Positions 22,866 to 34,719 of a DNA stretch of 64,000 nt are shown here, piece by piece. Source of the stretch: Pinus tabuliformis (taxonomy: Eukaryota; Streptophyta; Pinopsida; Pinales; Pinaceae); contig CM062820.1 of the NCBI GenBank assembly GCA_031772625.1, forward strand, positions 319,322,545-319,386,544, given 5' to 3'. Position numbers and translations under genes: made by a program. Below the pieces are notes generated by a model that was not told the origin of the DNA, searched no databases, and saw nothing but the letters and a program-made list of their open reading frames with translations. How positions within the stretch are numbered: the stretch's first letter is position 1; each line of letters opens with the position of its first letter.

Positions 22866-23763
22866 TGTTGGGAATTTTTTATTATTCCAAACAAAATGAA
22901 CAGAGTAAAAATACTCTGTTTCTTAATACAGGGAAGCTTTTAATTTGTATCCTAGAAATTCATCCACATTTACCTTAATCCATAGAAATGGAGATCGATT
23001 CACATAACAGATAACAAAGTTTTTTTTTTTTTTATATTAACCAAAAACAGTATTGCGCTCCCATACATAAAATGCATTAAGCGAAAAAAACTCTGAACAT
23101 TGCACTGTCTCTGTTTAACATTGACACTGTTGTGCATTACAAAAAGAGAACTTTGTCTCTGTTTAACATTGACATTGTGCATGCCAATTTCCTTTTCTTC
23201 ACACCTTACATTTGCACTGTTGTGCGTATTTTTTTTTCTTTCTTTCGCACTGCTTCGTCTACACTTACATTTCATGTTCAATGAACAATAAAATAGGGCA
23301 TTACATTTTTTCACTTTGCCATATTCCCGTGAAAATAAAAAAACAATAAAATTAAAACTTTTACTTACATTATATGACCACAATAAATTTCATTAAATTA
23401 CTTTACTAATAAAACTGGCGGTCAATGAAACTTCTAATTCACGTCACGTAATATGGTGCAGGCCTGTACATCAACCGCTGACTTAATCGGACGGCTGAGA
23501 TTTGATCATAGGGAGAATAGGTTTAACGCTGCAAGAACCATTGGATTATGCGATTTGCGATTTGATCGCATCGCGCAATCGCATTCGACGCAAAACAGGG
23601 GCGAGCCTTGACACTCATGAATGTGATTTGCGATATGCGATCAGATCGCATTGCGAAATCGCAATCAGAATACATAGGGGTGCAACGTGTTAAAGTGCGA
23701 TAGCGATCAAATCGCATCGCAGAGAAAGAAAACGGAAATAGCGGGGAATCCTCAGGCAGTGTT

Positions 23764-23802
<39 letters not shown>

Positions 23803-23829
23803 GCTACAGTTGAAAATAACATTTCAACA
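22866..23829 (-). repeat. Copia-2 3' LTR (left copy)
   Basis: TGTTGGGAATTTTTT...ATTTCAACA on the plus strand. Contains a dense cluster of GCGATTTGCGAT / GATCGCATCGCG inverted motifs (23555-23720) and an (AT)n run at 23767-23801. Confidence 0.92.
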
Positions 23830-24618
23830 CTCCCCTTTAATTTCAACTACTGGGTTATCAGTCATACCCAAACATTTCCTCAAAAACTCAAAACTTTTCC
23901 GCCCCAATGGTTTGATCAGAATATCTGCAACCTGCTCTTGAGTTCTGCAGTGTTGTAAAACAATTTCTCCATTGTTTACCAATTCCCTGATGTAACGAAA
24001 CTTTGTGTCAATGTGTTTTGTTCTCTTATGAAACACAGAATTCTTGGATAATGCAATCGCTGAACTATTGTCACAAAAAATCAAAGTTCCTTTTGCTTGC
24101 TCTCGGCATAAACTCCTTAACATCCTTCTCATCCAAATTTCTTGACACGATGCTGTTGTAGCTGCCACATATTCTACTCTTATTGTAGACAATGCCACAA
24201 TAGGCTGTTTTTTAAAAGCCCATGAAATGTCTCCTCAACCCATGTGAAAAACATAACCAGATGTGCTTTTCCGATCATCTACACTTCCAACCCAATCGCT
24301 ATCAGTGTATCCAATTAAATCTGAACATTCTGAAATAGTATATAAAATGCCAAACCTTTTAGTACCTTTAAAATACCTCAGAATCCTTTTTGTTGCATGA
24401 CAATGTGCTTCTTTTGGCCTCTCCATGAATTTGGAAATTAAACTAATAGCATACATTATATCCGCCTTGGTCGCAGTCAAATACATTAGGCTACCAACTA
24501 TGCTCTTGTATAAACTAGGATCAAAATCCTTGTTGTTGTCCTCTTTGCTGAGTTGTAATCCCATCACTGTGGGAGTGATTGCTGCTTTGCTCTCCTGCAT
24601 ATTCAATCTTTCTAACAC
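23824..24618 (-). pseudogene. Copia-2 RNase H and RT C-terminus, broken
   Basis: Two frames: 24235-24618 (YTDSDWVGS, KSTSGYVFHMG) and 23824-24198 (VEYVAATTA..., KHIDTKFRYIRE), with a shift and stops between. As in Copia-1 the last codons fall on the polypurine tract and the stop lies in the LTR start. Confidence 0.9.
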
Positions 24619-24636
24619 CTCATTAACATATTTTTC

Positions 24637-26238
24637 TTATGAGATAAAAATCTCATTTCTATTTTGTGCTACTTCTATTCCTAAGAAGTATCTCAGCGAA
24701 CCCATGTCAGTAATTTGAAATTCTTCTTTCATGACTGTTTTTAAATTTTCAATTAGATAATCATCATTAGCTGTGAAAATATCATCATCAACATATAACA
24801 CAACAATTAGTATTTTACCATCCTTTTCTTTGATGTAGAGGGTGGGTTCTCCCTCACACTTTTCAAATCCATTTTCCAGTAGATAGGGATCTATCCTACT
24901 GTACCACGCTCTTGGTGCTTGCTTCAGCCCATAAAGAGCTTTCTTCAATCTGCACACTTTGTGCTCTTGGTGTTTCTTTTCATAGCCTAGAGGTTCTTTA
25001 ATGTAAACCTCTTCCATTAACACTCCATTTAGAAATGCTGACTTCACATCCATCTGGTAAACATTCCACTTGTTTTGTGCTGCTATGGACGGCACTGCTC
25101 TCACAATTGAAATTTTAGCAACTGGTGCAAAAGTTTCCTCATAGTCTCTCCCATACTGCTGCTTATACTCTTTGACAACAAGTCTTGCCTTGTGTCTTTC
25201 TATTTTGCTTTCAGCATTACTCTTGGTCTTGTAGACCCATTTAACTCCAATGACTTCTTTTCCTTTTGGTAGTTCAACTAAATTACATGTCTTGTTTCTT
25301 TCTATGGATTTGATTTCCTCATCCATAGCTTCTATCCATTTCCTATCATTAATTTCTTCTTCGAAATGAACAGGGTCATCAACACGACAATATAAAGCAA
25401 ACAAGGAATTCATACCTTCATATTCTGCCTTTTGTTCATAAATGTCACTTAAATTTCTGAACTTCATACCTCTTTCATTTGGTGTACAAGTGCTTGAAGA
25501 AGCACTTGAATTTCCTCCTTGTGGTGTGCTTGGAGAAGCACTTTCATTTCTCCTTAAGGGTGTCTCTTGCTGTCCTTGTGTTGGTGCTGCTGTTTGGGGA
25601 TGTATTTCAGCCATCTCCTCATCATCTTCATCATGTGACAAAGAGTTTTTAACATTCATTTTTTTCTCTATGCTTCCATCCCAAGCTTCCTCCTCAATGA
25701 ACTGAACATCTCTACTCACAGTAAGCTTCTTGGTGGATGGGTTATACAACCTATAAGCTTTGGATTCTTCACTGTATCCAATGAAAATACATTTCTCCCC
25801 TTTGTTGTCCAACTTCTTCCTTAGTTGATCTGGAATGTGTGCATAAGCCACACATCCAAAAACTTTCATGTGGGTGACTCCTTTCTTTGTCCCACTCCAT
25901 GCTTCTTCTGGCACTCTATTTATGACTGCTTTTGTGGGGCATCTATTCAAAATGTACGCTGCATAGTGTAAAGCTTCAACCCAATGATCATTTGGAAAAT
26001 GTTTTGCCTTTAACATACTCCTTGCCATATCTGTGATTGTCTTATTCTTCCTTTTGGAAACTCCATTTTTCTGTGGAGTGTACCTAGTGGTAAAATGCTT
26101 ATGAATTCCATTTTCTCTACAAAAACGTAGAAATTCTTTAGAGATATACTCACCTCCTCTATCAGTTCTTAGAACTTTGATATGCAGCCCGCTTTGGTTT
26201 TCTACAAGTGCTTTGAAATTGCAGAATCTTTCAAACAC
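24637..26238 (-). pseudogene. Copia-2 integrase C-terminus and RT
   Basis: A 533-codon open stretch with TDRGGEY, the integrase glutamate region changed to GVSKRKN (the E is K here, so the catalytic triad is lost), the acidic linker, [28 protein letters not shown] and the catalytic box YVDDD. Stops separate it from both neighbours. Confidence 0.9.
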
Positions 26239-28012
26239 TCACTTTTGTTCTTAAGGAAATAAACCCAAGTTTTTCTAGTAAAATAATTAATAAATGTTAG
26301 TATATAGTGGTTGCCTGCAAGTGATAGAGTTTGCATCGGTCCACATAAATCTGAGTGGACAATCTCTAAGGGTGATTTTGCCCTTATGCTTTTCCGAGAT
26401 GAAAAACTTTCTCTGTGTTGTTTTCCCAATATACAACCTTCACAAAGGCTGTCTGGTTTCTCTATCAATCATAATTCTCTTACCATTTCTTTTCTATTCA
26501 ACAAGTTAAGACCTCCAAAGTTGAGATGTCCAAATCTCAAGTGCCACAACCAATTTTCATCCTTTGGTTTGCTTTGGAAAGCCTCTTGTGTCACTGCTGC
26601 AATTTCTTCTCCATTTTTTAAGTCTGCTTTTATTCTGAGAAGGAACATCCTATTCCTTGTCATATTCACTTCAACAATACATTGTTTGTTGGGTGTTTTA
26701 TCCATGATGGTGCATACATTGTTCACAAAGAAAACATTGTACCCTTTTTGAATAAGCTGTCCAATACTTATGAGATTACATTTCATTCCAGGAACATAAT
26801 AAACATCTGCTATGGTTTTCTTTTCACCTTTCTTTGTTAAGACTTTTACTTCTCCTTTTCCCATAACAGAAACTTTATTATCAGTCCCTAGTGTGACTTG
26901 TGACTTCACACTCTGATCTAACATAGAAAACAGGGCTATGTTTCCTGTCATATGGTTACTGCAACCAGAGTCTAGAAACTATACATCTTCACTCTTTTCT
27001 TCAACCATATTACAGGCTAAAAACAAATTATCTTGGCTAATATTTTCTCTAGTGAAATTTTCACTAGTTCTATTACTCATATCATGTTGCTTCTTCCTAC
27101 ATTCATTTGCATAATGCCCATATTTTTTACAATAGTGACATTGGACATTGGATTTATCATACCTTTGTCATTGAGCATGATGTTGTCCACTTCATTGGCT
27201 GCTGCCTTGGCCTTGGCTCTGATTTGGATTGCTGCCTCTTCCTTGAGCATTTGCTAGACTGTTTCTTCCACCTTTGTTTTGGCTTCTGCCTCTTCCTCTC
27301 TTGTTTCCTTTGCCTTGACCTCTTCCTATTCCAAAGAACATCTGGGTCTTAAAGGCATGTTCTAGAGATGAGTTTTCATTCCTACTCAATCTCTGCTCAT
27401 GTGTTATCAGTGATGCATGTAGTTCATCAACTGAAAAGTTTGTGAGATCCTTTGTCTCTTCTATGGTGGTGACAATCACATCAAACCTTGAGGGTAGGAT
27501 CCTAAATAGCTTCTCCACAATCCTCCTGTCTTCAAGAATCTCTCCGTGAGACCTTATCTGTGTGACCAGACCAATCACATGTGTGAAAAATGAGTCAATA
27601 TTATCTGACTCCTTCATGTAGAGAGTCTCAAAATCTCTCCTCAGCAACTGTAGTTTTTCTGTCCTCACTTTCTTCATGCCTTGATAGGCTATATTGAGAG
27701 TTTTCCATGCTTCTTTGGATGTCTTGGTTGCTGCTATCCTTGGAAACACACTCTCATTCATTGCTTGATACAAAAGTAGAGGGCCTTAGAATCTTTCTTC
27801 TTATTGCTCTTCAACAGTTCTTTCTCTGCCTGAGTCAAATTATTAAACTCATCCTCATCTGTTGGTTCTTCAAGACCATACTCAACAAATTCCCATAAGT
27901 CTTGGGAAGCAAGCAGAGCTCTCATGGTTATTGCCCAATAGTCATAGCTTTTCCCATTAAATTGTGGGAGCTGAGTGTTATAGATACCCATGCTACTGCT
28001 GGCTCCATACAT
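26202..28012 (-). pseudogene. Copia-2 gag, protease and integrase N-terminus, broken
   Basis: Pieces in order on the minus strand: gag start 28012 (QLPQFNGKSYDYWAITM), gag 27773-27192 with RG repeats, a degraded zinc knuckle near 27130, protease with an intact DSG but a TAG four codons before it (about 26970-26990), pre-integrase 26951-26469 (WHLRFGHLN) and integrase 26468-26202. At least four frame breaks. Confidence 0.88.
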
Positions 28013-28209
28013 TCTTGTACTCTTAGCTATGCTTCAAAATACTTGACTGTGTATTTAAAATAACTTACTGTATTCAGTAGTAACACAAAATACTAACTTG
28101 AGAAATACCTTCGATTCTTTCTTGATTGAATCTTCACTCTGCTGGAGAAGCTGCTACAACAAGAAATCCTCCCTTCAACTTCTTTGACACCTTCAAAGAG
28201 CCTGGGCAA

Positions 28210-28221
28210 GCTCTGATACCA
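28210..28221 (-). promoter_or_regulatory. Copia-2 primer binding site (tRNA-iMet)
   Basis: Minus strand TGGTATCAGAGC, directly against the LTR end with no spacer. Confidence 0.93.
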
Positions 28222-29177
28222 TGTTGGGAATTTCTGATAATTCTAAACAAAATGAACAGAGGAAAAATGCTCTGTTTCTTAACACAAGAAAGCTTTTAAT
28301 TTGTATCCCAGAATTTCATCCACATTTACCTCAATCCATAGAAATGGAGATCGATGCACATAACATATAACAATTTTTTTTAATTTTTTTCTAACCAAAA
28401 ACAGTATTGCGCTCCCATACATAAAATTCATTAAGAAAAAAAACTCTAAACATTGCACTGTCTCTGTTTAACATTGACATTTTTGTGCATTACAAAAAGA
28501 GAACTCTGTCTCTGTTTAACATTGACACTGTGCGTGTCAATTTCCTTTTCTTCACATCTTACATTTGCATTGTTGTGCGTAATTTTTTTTCTTTCTTTCG
28601 CATTGCTGCGTCTACACTTACATTTCATGTTCAATGAACAATAAAACAGGACATTACATTTTTTTACTGTGCCATACTCCCGTGAAAAATAAAAAAAAAA
28701 ACAATAAAATTAAAACTTTTACTTACATTTTATGACCACAATAAATTTCATTAAATTACTTTACTGACAAAATTGGCGGTCAATGAAACTTCTAATTCAC
28801 GTCACGTAATATGGTGCAGGCCTGTACATCAACCGTTGACTTAATCAGACAGCTGAGATTTGATCATAGGGAGAACAGGTTTAACGCTGCGGGAACCGTT
28901 GGATTATGCGATTTGCGATTTGATCGCATCGCGCAATCACATCCGGCACAAAACAGGGGTGAGCCTTGACACTCATGAATGCGATTTGCGATATGGAATC
29001 AGATCGCATCGCGAAATCGCAATCAGAATACATAGGGGTGCAACGGGTTAAAGTGCTATAGCGATCAAATCGCATCGCAAAGGAAGAAAATAGAAATAGC
29101 AGGGAATCCTCAGGCAGTTTCAAAATATATATATATATATATATATACACGCTGCAGTTGAAAATAACATTTCAACA
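28222..29177 (-). repeat. Copia-2 5' LTR (right copy)
   Basis: Same ends as 22866-23829. Its (AT)n tract is shorter (29125-29147 against 23767-23801), so the microsatellite has changed length since insertion. Confidence 0.92.
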
Positions 29178-30200
29178 CTTCGAACGTTAGCTTACCAAAT
29201 AGGAGGATGTGAACAAGTATTTAGTAAGTCAGTAAAGTAGGTAGCCAGTTTCGGGATGAGTTTTGGGATGACAAAACCCCATACACATTTGCTAAAGTCA
29301 ATGCCTCCAATAACCCGCACGTCTTAGTGCGACCACTTTTCTTTATGGCGTCTACTAGCCCGACAATGCAATCATGAGATCTCAAACTTGCTGATTCCAG
29401 TAGCAGGAAAATCCAGTGGCTGATCCCAGTAGCAGGAAAATCCAGTGGCAGGCAAATTCACAATAAAAGCTATGTTAATTCTGAATTAAGTCATTAGCAA
29501 GTAAATACGAACAAATGTGAAGATGATAATATCACGCATCAAAAAGACAATGCCACATTTATTATATTTGTCAGAAGGACTCTGCCACGTTTCATATATT
29601 TTTCATGCTGTTCGATGTAAAAGAGCATGTTGTTCACTTTTATTCGAGACTGGTTCATAAATCTCTCTCCTTATGTGTAAGCGTTGTCGTTTGTTGCACT
29701 TTGTCCCTGCTTTATTGTTATCTGTCTGTAAATGGACTCGATCAACACCCCTCACCTTCCCGAGGTCGGCTTATGGTGGCTATAGAGGCCGAAGTTAGAG
29801 AGGCTGCATATCCAGTTTACCGAGTGAAGGAAGATGGCATAAGGAGGGGCGAGACGATTATCCCACCACCGCAGAGACAGGGATAGATATAGAGCTGGGA
29901 GCAAATTCACCTAAAATTGCTTAAACCTGGTAAATGATGAATTCTTGGTCTATTCTGTACCTATAGTGTGTTGTTTGGTTGACACCAGTAAACTGATAAT
30001 TCCCATCCCCTATTTTTGACAAGTAATAGGAGACGATTATACGGTGGCATCATAAGGCGATAGCAAGATCTTGCTACAGGAGTAGGTTAGAATGTAGACA
30101 TATGAAAATGTTGTAGTGGCTGCCATGGGAACAACAATTTGATTTTCGAACAAATTTAGAGGAACTGCACTGAGAATTGGATTGTGCAAGAGCGTGAATA
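29178..30200. other. No clear gene; 29-bp tandem duplication
   Basis: Two copies of CTGATTCCAGTAGCAGG... at 29391 and 29420. A plus-strand open frame of 93 codons at 29605-29886 has no recognisable domain and is not called. The last 200 bp may belong to the IQD relic on the minus strand. Confidence 0.5.
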
Positions 30201-30207
30201 GGAGGGC

Positions 30208-30455
30208 CTAGACCCATTTTGAGTAGGAGCATGAAGAGGAGGAGCATGAATAGGGAACGTACCAGAATGATGCAATAACTTCGTAAAATCCACCAGAGGC
30301 TTGGGAAGGGTCAGAGTAAGCGGGCGTAGCCTCATCTTGACTAATGGTAGTCTTTTCCTTCAGATGAAAATCATCAACATTTGAAGTTACCTTTTCATGG
30401 AGGTCATGGTGTGAAGATTCCCAAAAGCCCATTTACGCTTCTCTTTTGGGGCTTT
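30208..30455 (-). pseudogene. IQD relic: second-exon-like block
   Basis: Minus strand reads PKEKRKWAFG, the basic KEKR-W-F block that follows the N-terminus in IQD proteins, then shifts frame into a proline/serine-rich stretch (SQDEATPAYSDPSQASGG). The frame change and lack of the following IQ67 domain show it is broken. Assignment depends on the adjacent N-terminal block. Confidence 0.55.
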
Positions 30456-30569
30456 TTTTTTTTGGACACAAAAAGATCATTAGCATTTGATAAAGTATTT
30501 TATTCAAAACATGAGAGCCCTCAAATGAAACCAGGTCTCAAGGTAGGAGCAAAAGTTCTCAGTATCTAC

Positions 30570-30716
30570 CTTTTCTTCTTTGCTTGCATCAAGCTCTTCT
30601 CCTTTAACTTTGGAGGAAAAGTTAGATTTCTTTGAATCGCCGGATTCAAAATCCCTGCCATGTGATCAAAAAGCCCTTTTCATGGCTGTGAACCATGACC
30701 CCCCTTTCTTCCCCAT
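30570..30716 (-). pseudogene. IQD (IQ67-domain) protein relic: first exon with premature stop
   Basis: Minus strand begins MGKKGGSWFTAMKRAF, the typical N-terminus of plant IQD calmodulin-binding proteins, then an in-frame TGA at 30668-30666, after which the frame continues (RDFESGDSKKSNF...) to a donor AAG/GTAGAT at 30570/30569. IQD proteins bind calmodulin and associate with microtubules or the plasma membrane; this copy cannot make a full product without readthrough. Confidence 0.75.
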
Positions 30717-31549
30717 ACTAGTGCATTAGTATTTATTTCCTGCAACATCCGCCTAAAAAATATATTTCTGTAGATCTCTGTAGGAAAAAAATACGAACTT
30801 CAGAAATAAACACAAGAAAACAATCATAAACAGTTAAAGCTTATTCAACTGTTAAATTTCAATAGTGTTCAAAATACAGACCCAACTGGTACTTGTTGTG
30901 GCAGGAAATCTCACAACGTTTGCTCCACAGCCATAATAGCTCACGAGGTTGCTAAACTCTCTTTGAACTTCCAATTCAAACTTTGGTTAGCTAGGAGGTA
31001 GACACGTTGGAGATGCAAAAGAGAAAGAGGAAATTGGTAAAATTGCGGGCCTCCATATTCATTGCTGAATCAGGACATCTGAGTTCTTCACTTGTGTATA
31101 TACCCCATCTGAGTATTAGCAACTTCCATTTCTTCTGCAAGTAGGTGGCTTTTCCTATATTTTGCGATCATTGTATTTGTTCTTCAGGTAACAAATGTGA
31201 TGTTCACTCATATGTCTTTTATGTTTCATGAATTTTGTTCTTCTTGTTTCTCCAATCTTTGCAAGTACTATATAGCTTATCTCTGTTTCATGAAACAGAT
31301 GTTTGTGGAGGCTGCTGAAGTCGAAACTTGAACAGTATTTGGGGTGAGTATATATGTATCACTGAGTTTCATGACTACGAGGCACAACAAAATCCAGGTA
31401 CATGAAAAATCTGGACCAAAATTATGAATCTTTAAACATTCTTGAAATTAACCAATATGTTAATTAAGAGATTGGCAATATTCTCTTAAAACTCCTTGAA
31501 GGCTTTTATAGAGGAAAAAATCTTGCGCTTCATAAATGGGAGAAAATAT

Positions 31550-31917
31550 TCATTTTTTGAAATGAAAATTCAACCACTGAAATTTCCTAACCAGATATCC
31601 TCTGAACGTTGTCTGTATCTTGGTCGTTGCCAAAAGTTCTCTTGGATTTACTTCCCAAAGTTCTCTTGCATTCACTTCCCACTGGTTCGAAGGTCGAGTC
31701 AGATAAACAACTTGAGCAGCAACTTGAGTAGATGCAACTGCAGCTTCTCCAACAGCTGCGGTCGCTACAGCCACAACAATGGAATGTTTCTGTACATTTC
31801 CAGTTATAGGCGCAACCTCATCTTGGTGCAGAACTTGTTCTAGAATATGAATTTGATGGAGGGTGGGAAGAGCCTTAAACCTTCAAAAGTCAGAGAAGAA
31901 TGAGGAGGTTCTTCTAG
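31550..31917 (-). pseudogene. IQD relic: IQ67-domain exon
   Basis: Minus strand reads AVATAAVGEAAVASTQVAAQ, then VYLTRPSN, then TKIQTTFRGYLVRK, an IQ motif of the IxTxFRGYLxR type. Plant IQD genes have an intron right after this point. Here the frame instead runs into FQWLNFHFKK and a stop, with no good donor at the expected place. A TGA interrupts the region near 31,880. It lies upstream, in transcript sense, of the N-terminal exon at 30.7 kb, so the order is wrong for one gene: either two relics or a rearrangement. Confidence 0.8.
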
Positions 31918-31929
31918 GATGTTCAATAA

Positions 31930-34630
31930 AGCTTTGCGGTGGGTTCCCAGGTAAAGGTATTATAAGCATAATTCCTTTTCAAATAGCATTCATAATTTCC
32001 TTTCAAATAGAATTCTTATGCTACAAGAACAACATAACGGGTTGCCTGCACAACATAACTGCCCTGACTGTGCATGTGTTTGCCAGTGTGTGGTTCACAA
32101 TTTCTAACATCTTGTTTTACATGTGCATCAAGGAGTTTCAATTTCTTGCCGATTCTCAGGCCGTTGCACTGGAGTTATTGAGAAAGAGTAAGCAACAGAC
32201 TGCAAGGTTCCGAGAAAGCAGATTAAGGTGGTAAGAGGCTGGACGAATGAATATGGCAGTTGTAAACAATCTTGGCACCCAGCAGTGACAAGTGTAAGCT
32301 TGTAAGCTTGTAACAAGAACAGGTGGCATCCAAGAAAATGGTAGTGGCATCATACAAGAAGTGAAAGTTACCTTGGATATATAACAAAATATATAATGAA
32401 GGCTCTGCGTTTAGGAAATGAACTTTGGATAAAAATGCTTTGTATATCTAAAGTTTCCTTGGGAAACATGAAGTTTCCAATAAGAGGTTGATTTGAAAAC
32501 TTTGCTTAAAATTTTGGTGTAGCCAAATTGCCACCAAAAACTTTGGTTAAATATTTGTATGCAAGCGAAATGTTTAAGATAACTTTGGTTAAAATACAAC
32601 AAACCCAAAAAAAAGGGTCAACTGATCAACTAATAGGCGGTCAAACGTTCCATTGAATGCTATTGTCCCTATTGTCCCTACTATGCCGGAGGCAGGGACT
32701 AATAAAATCAATTTCAATTATTATTTTATTCTCTTTATTTATATTTAGATTCTATTAACTATAATATATATAAAATTATAATTCAAAATGGAAAGAATTT
32801 TTTTAATAATTCACTTTAATTTATACCTTTTACAAATCTTATTGAAAGATTTTAAGGAGAATTGAAGCTATGACTTTTAAAGTGGAACTTGATCAATGAA
32901 GTTAATTTTAACTTTTGTTTATTGCTTGTTTATAAATATAGTAGTTTAAAAATGAAGTAAATTGGATAAAAAACAACATAATTTTTTGGTGATATTTTGG
33001 TAATATTTGGCAAAATATATTAGAAATCTAAGGTACAATTGTAAGCTTCAAAATTTTAGGTGCCCTAAATTTTTTTGAAAATGTAGAATTTCTTTCCAAA
33101 AAACAAAATTCAAGCAATCATACTATTATTTTTTTTTTTTAAAAATCACTAAATTAAATTCTCCGAGCCTTAATATAATGGAAAATAGAGTTATAATAAA
33201 AAACAATATTCAATATACTAATAAAGTTATAAGTTATTTAATATTAGAAGTATTTAATGTTAGAAGTTATTTAAAGAATAAAAATGTAAAAAAAAAAATA
33301 GAATTTCACTTAAATAATTAAGGGATGTTACATTTATTTGGAAATAACACTACTTATAACTCGCATCGTCAATGAAAGAACTTTTTATATTTTGAATTAT
33401 TTGCCTTTATATTTGTTTTAATAAAAAAATCACTAAATTAAATTCTCCGAGCCTTAATATAATGGAAACTAGAGTTATAATAAAAAACAATATTCAATAT
33501 ACTAATAAAGTTATAAGTTATTTAATATTAAAAGTATTTAATGTTAGAAGTTATTTAAAGAATAAAAATGTAAAAAAAAATAGAATTTCACTTAAATAAT
33601 TAAGGGATGTTACATTTATTTGGAAATAACACTACTTATAACTCGCATCGTCAATGAAAGAACTTTTTATATTTTGAATTATTTGCATTTATATTTTTTT
33701 AATTCTATATTAAATATTTTTTTAGTATACTAAACAAATATATATATATATATATTTAGTATATTAAACTTCTTAAGTATATTAAACAAAATATTAGTTT
33801 TTATTTTAAAAAATTAAATTGTTTTTATTTTAAAAAATTAAATTGAAGTATGATTTAGAATTTTCATTTTTAAAACCAAGTTGTTTTTGGCATAATTTTT
33901 TGGAAGTTTTTTTCGTGGAATTTTCAGGTTTAATTTCTCTAAAATCTGGTAAGAATTTATTGAAATCACAAGTTTGATGAATAACCTGTGTACAATAGAA
34001 GTGCCCTAGGGATTTTTAAGAGTACTGAATCCATAAAATCCATATATACAATGAAAAAATTAGTTTAAATAGTACAAATCGAGATTTCACCTCAATTTTT
34101 TGCCAAATTCCAACACGCAAACTCCAAAAAATCTAACTAACCACAACTCTTTTTAAAATTATAACCTAAAACTATTTTTTATTGATTAAAAATTTATTTT
34201 AAAAAAAAGGGGAAAGAAGTCGCGTAATTTGAAAATAAAGAACAAACCAAAATCACGAACCAAAATCACCATAGTATTTAGATTGTTAAAATCTGCTTTT
34301 ACACCCAAATTTTACAATCTTTATATACATGCACGCTGACGAAATCCCTCAAACAAAACCACTTCACTTTTTATGGGATTCTCTTTATTTTTTACCTATC
34401 TAATTTTCCAAAAGAAACATTGAAAAATACTTTCAGTAAGCTCATACCAACGACACCAAAAAAATTCATTCATTACTGCTATGTAATTTATAGTTTGTGT
34501 TTTCTATTAAACACATAATTCTACAATACAGAAAAAGGATTTTTACATTTTCGGACTATTCTAAACTAACCGATCATAGCTTCCAATAATTTTCAGACAC
34601 ACAGATTGCAAACTATAAAGCGATTCTTGT
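31930..34630. other. AT-rich DNA, no gene seen; 284-bp tandem duplication
   Basis: Two nearly identical copies of a 284-bp unit at 33141-33424 and 33425-33704, containing AATTCTCCGAGCCTTAATAT. The rest shows no supported gene. Confidence 0.65.
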
Positions 34631-34641
34631 CGTGTGATTAC

Positions 34642-34700
34642 CATCTGCCTACGTTGATGTTGAGATTGCCAACGGCAGCATCAGCCTCTTGATTAGCCAT
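34642..34700 (-). pseudogene. Orphan SDR exon 1
   Basis: Minus strand ATG at 34700 encodes MANQEADAAVGNLNINVGR, clearly homologous to exon 1 of the SDR at 18022, with the same phase-2 donor (TG/GTAATCAC) and a similar start of the intron (AAGAATCGCTTT). Upstream bases also match (TTCCTGCG and TTCC-AAAC before the ATG). The split codon is TG instead of CG, so joining to an exon starting with A, as in the intact gene, would give TGA. No exon 2 is visible within several kb; the nearest candidate on the same strand is 22095-22360. Confidence 0.8.
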
Positions 34701-34719
34701 GTTTCGGAACAAAATCTGA

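Larger units (their letters stand above)
22866..29177 (-). mobile_element. Copia-2: decayed full-length Ty1/copia element related to Copia-1
   Basis: 6312 bp with two LTRs of about 960 bp, a tRNA-iMet primer site, a polypurine tract and a fragmented gag-pol on the minus strand that is clearly homologous to Copia-1 along its length (same QLPQFNGK start region, RG-rich gag, same pol). The LTRs differ more from each other than those of Copia-1, so it is older. Flanking 5-mers (AGTTA left, CTTCG right) do not match. Confidence 0.92.

Noticed and set aside
22861-29182. Attempt to read a target duplication for Copia-2 by shifting the LTR edges
   Set aside because: Both LTR ends are fixed by comparison of the two copies and by the primer site; no shift within a few bases gives matching flanks.
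29605-29886. 93-codon plus-strand open frame
   Set aside because: No recognisable domain, no promoter or splice context, and codon use not distinctive. Left as unassigned sequence.
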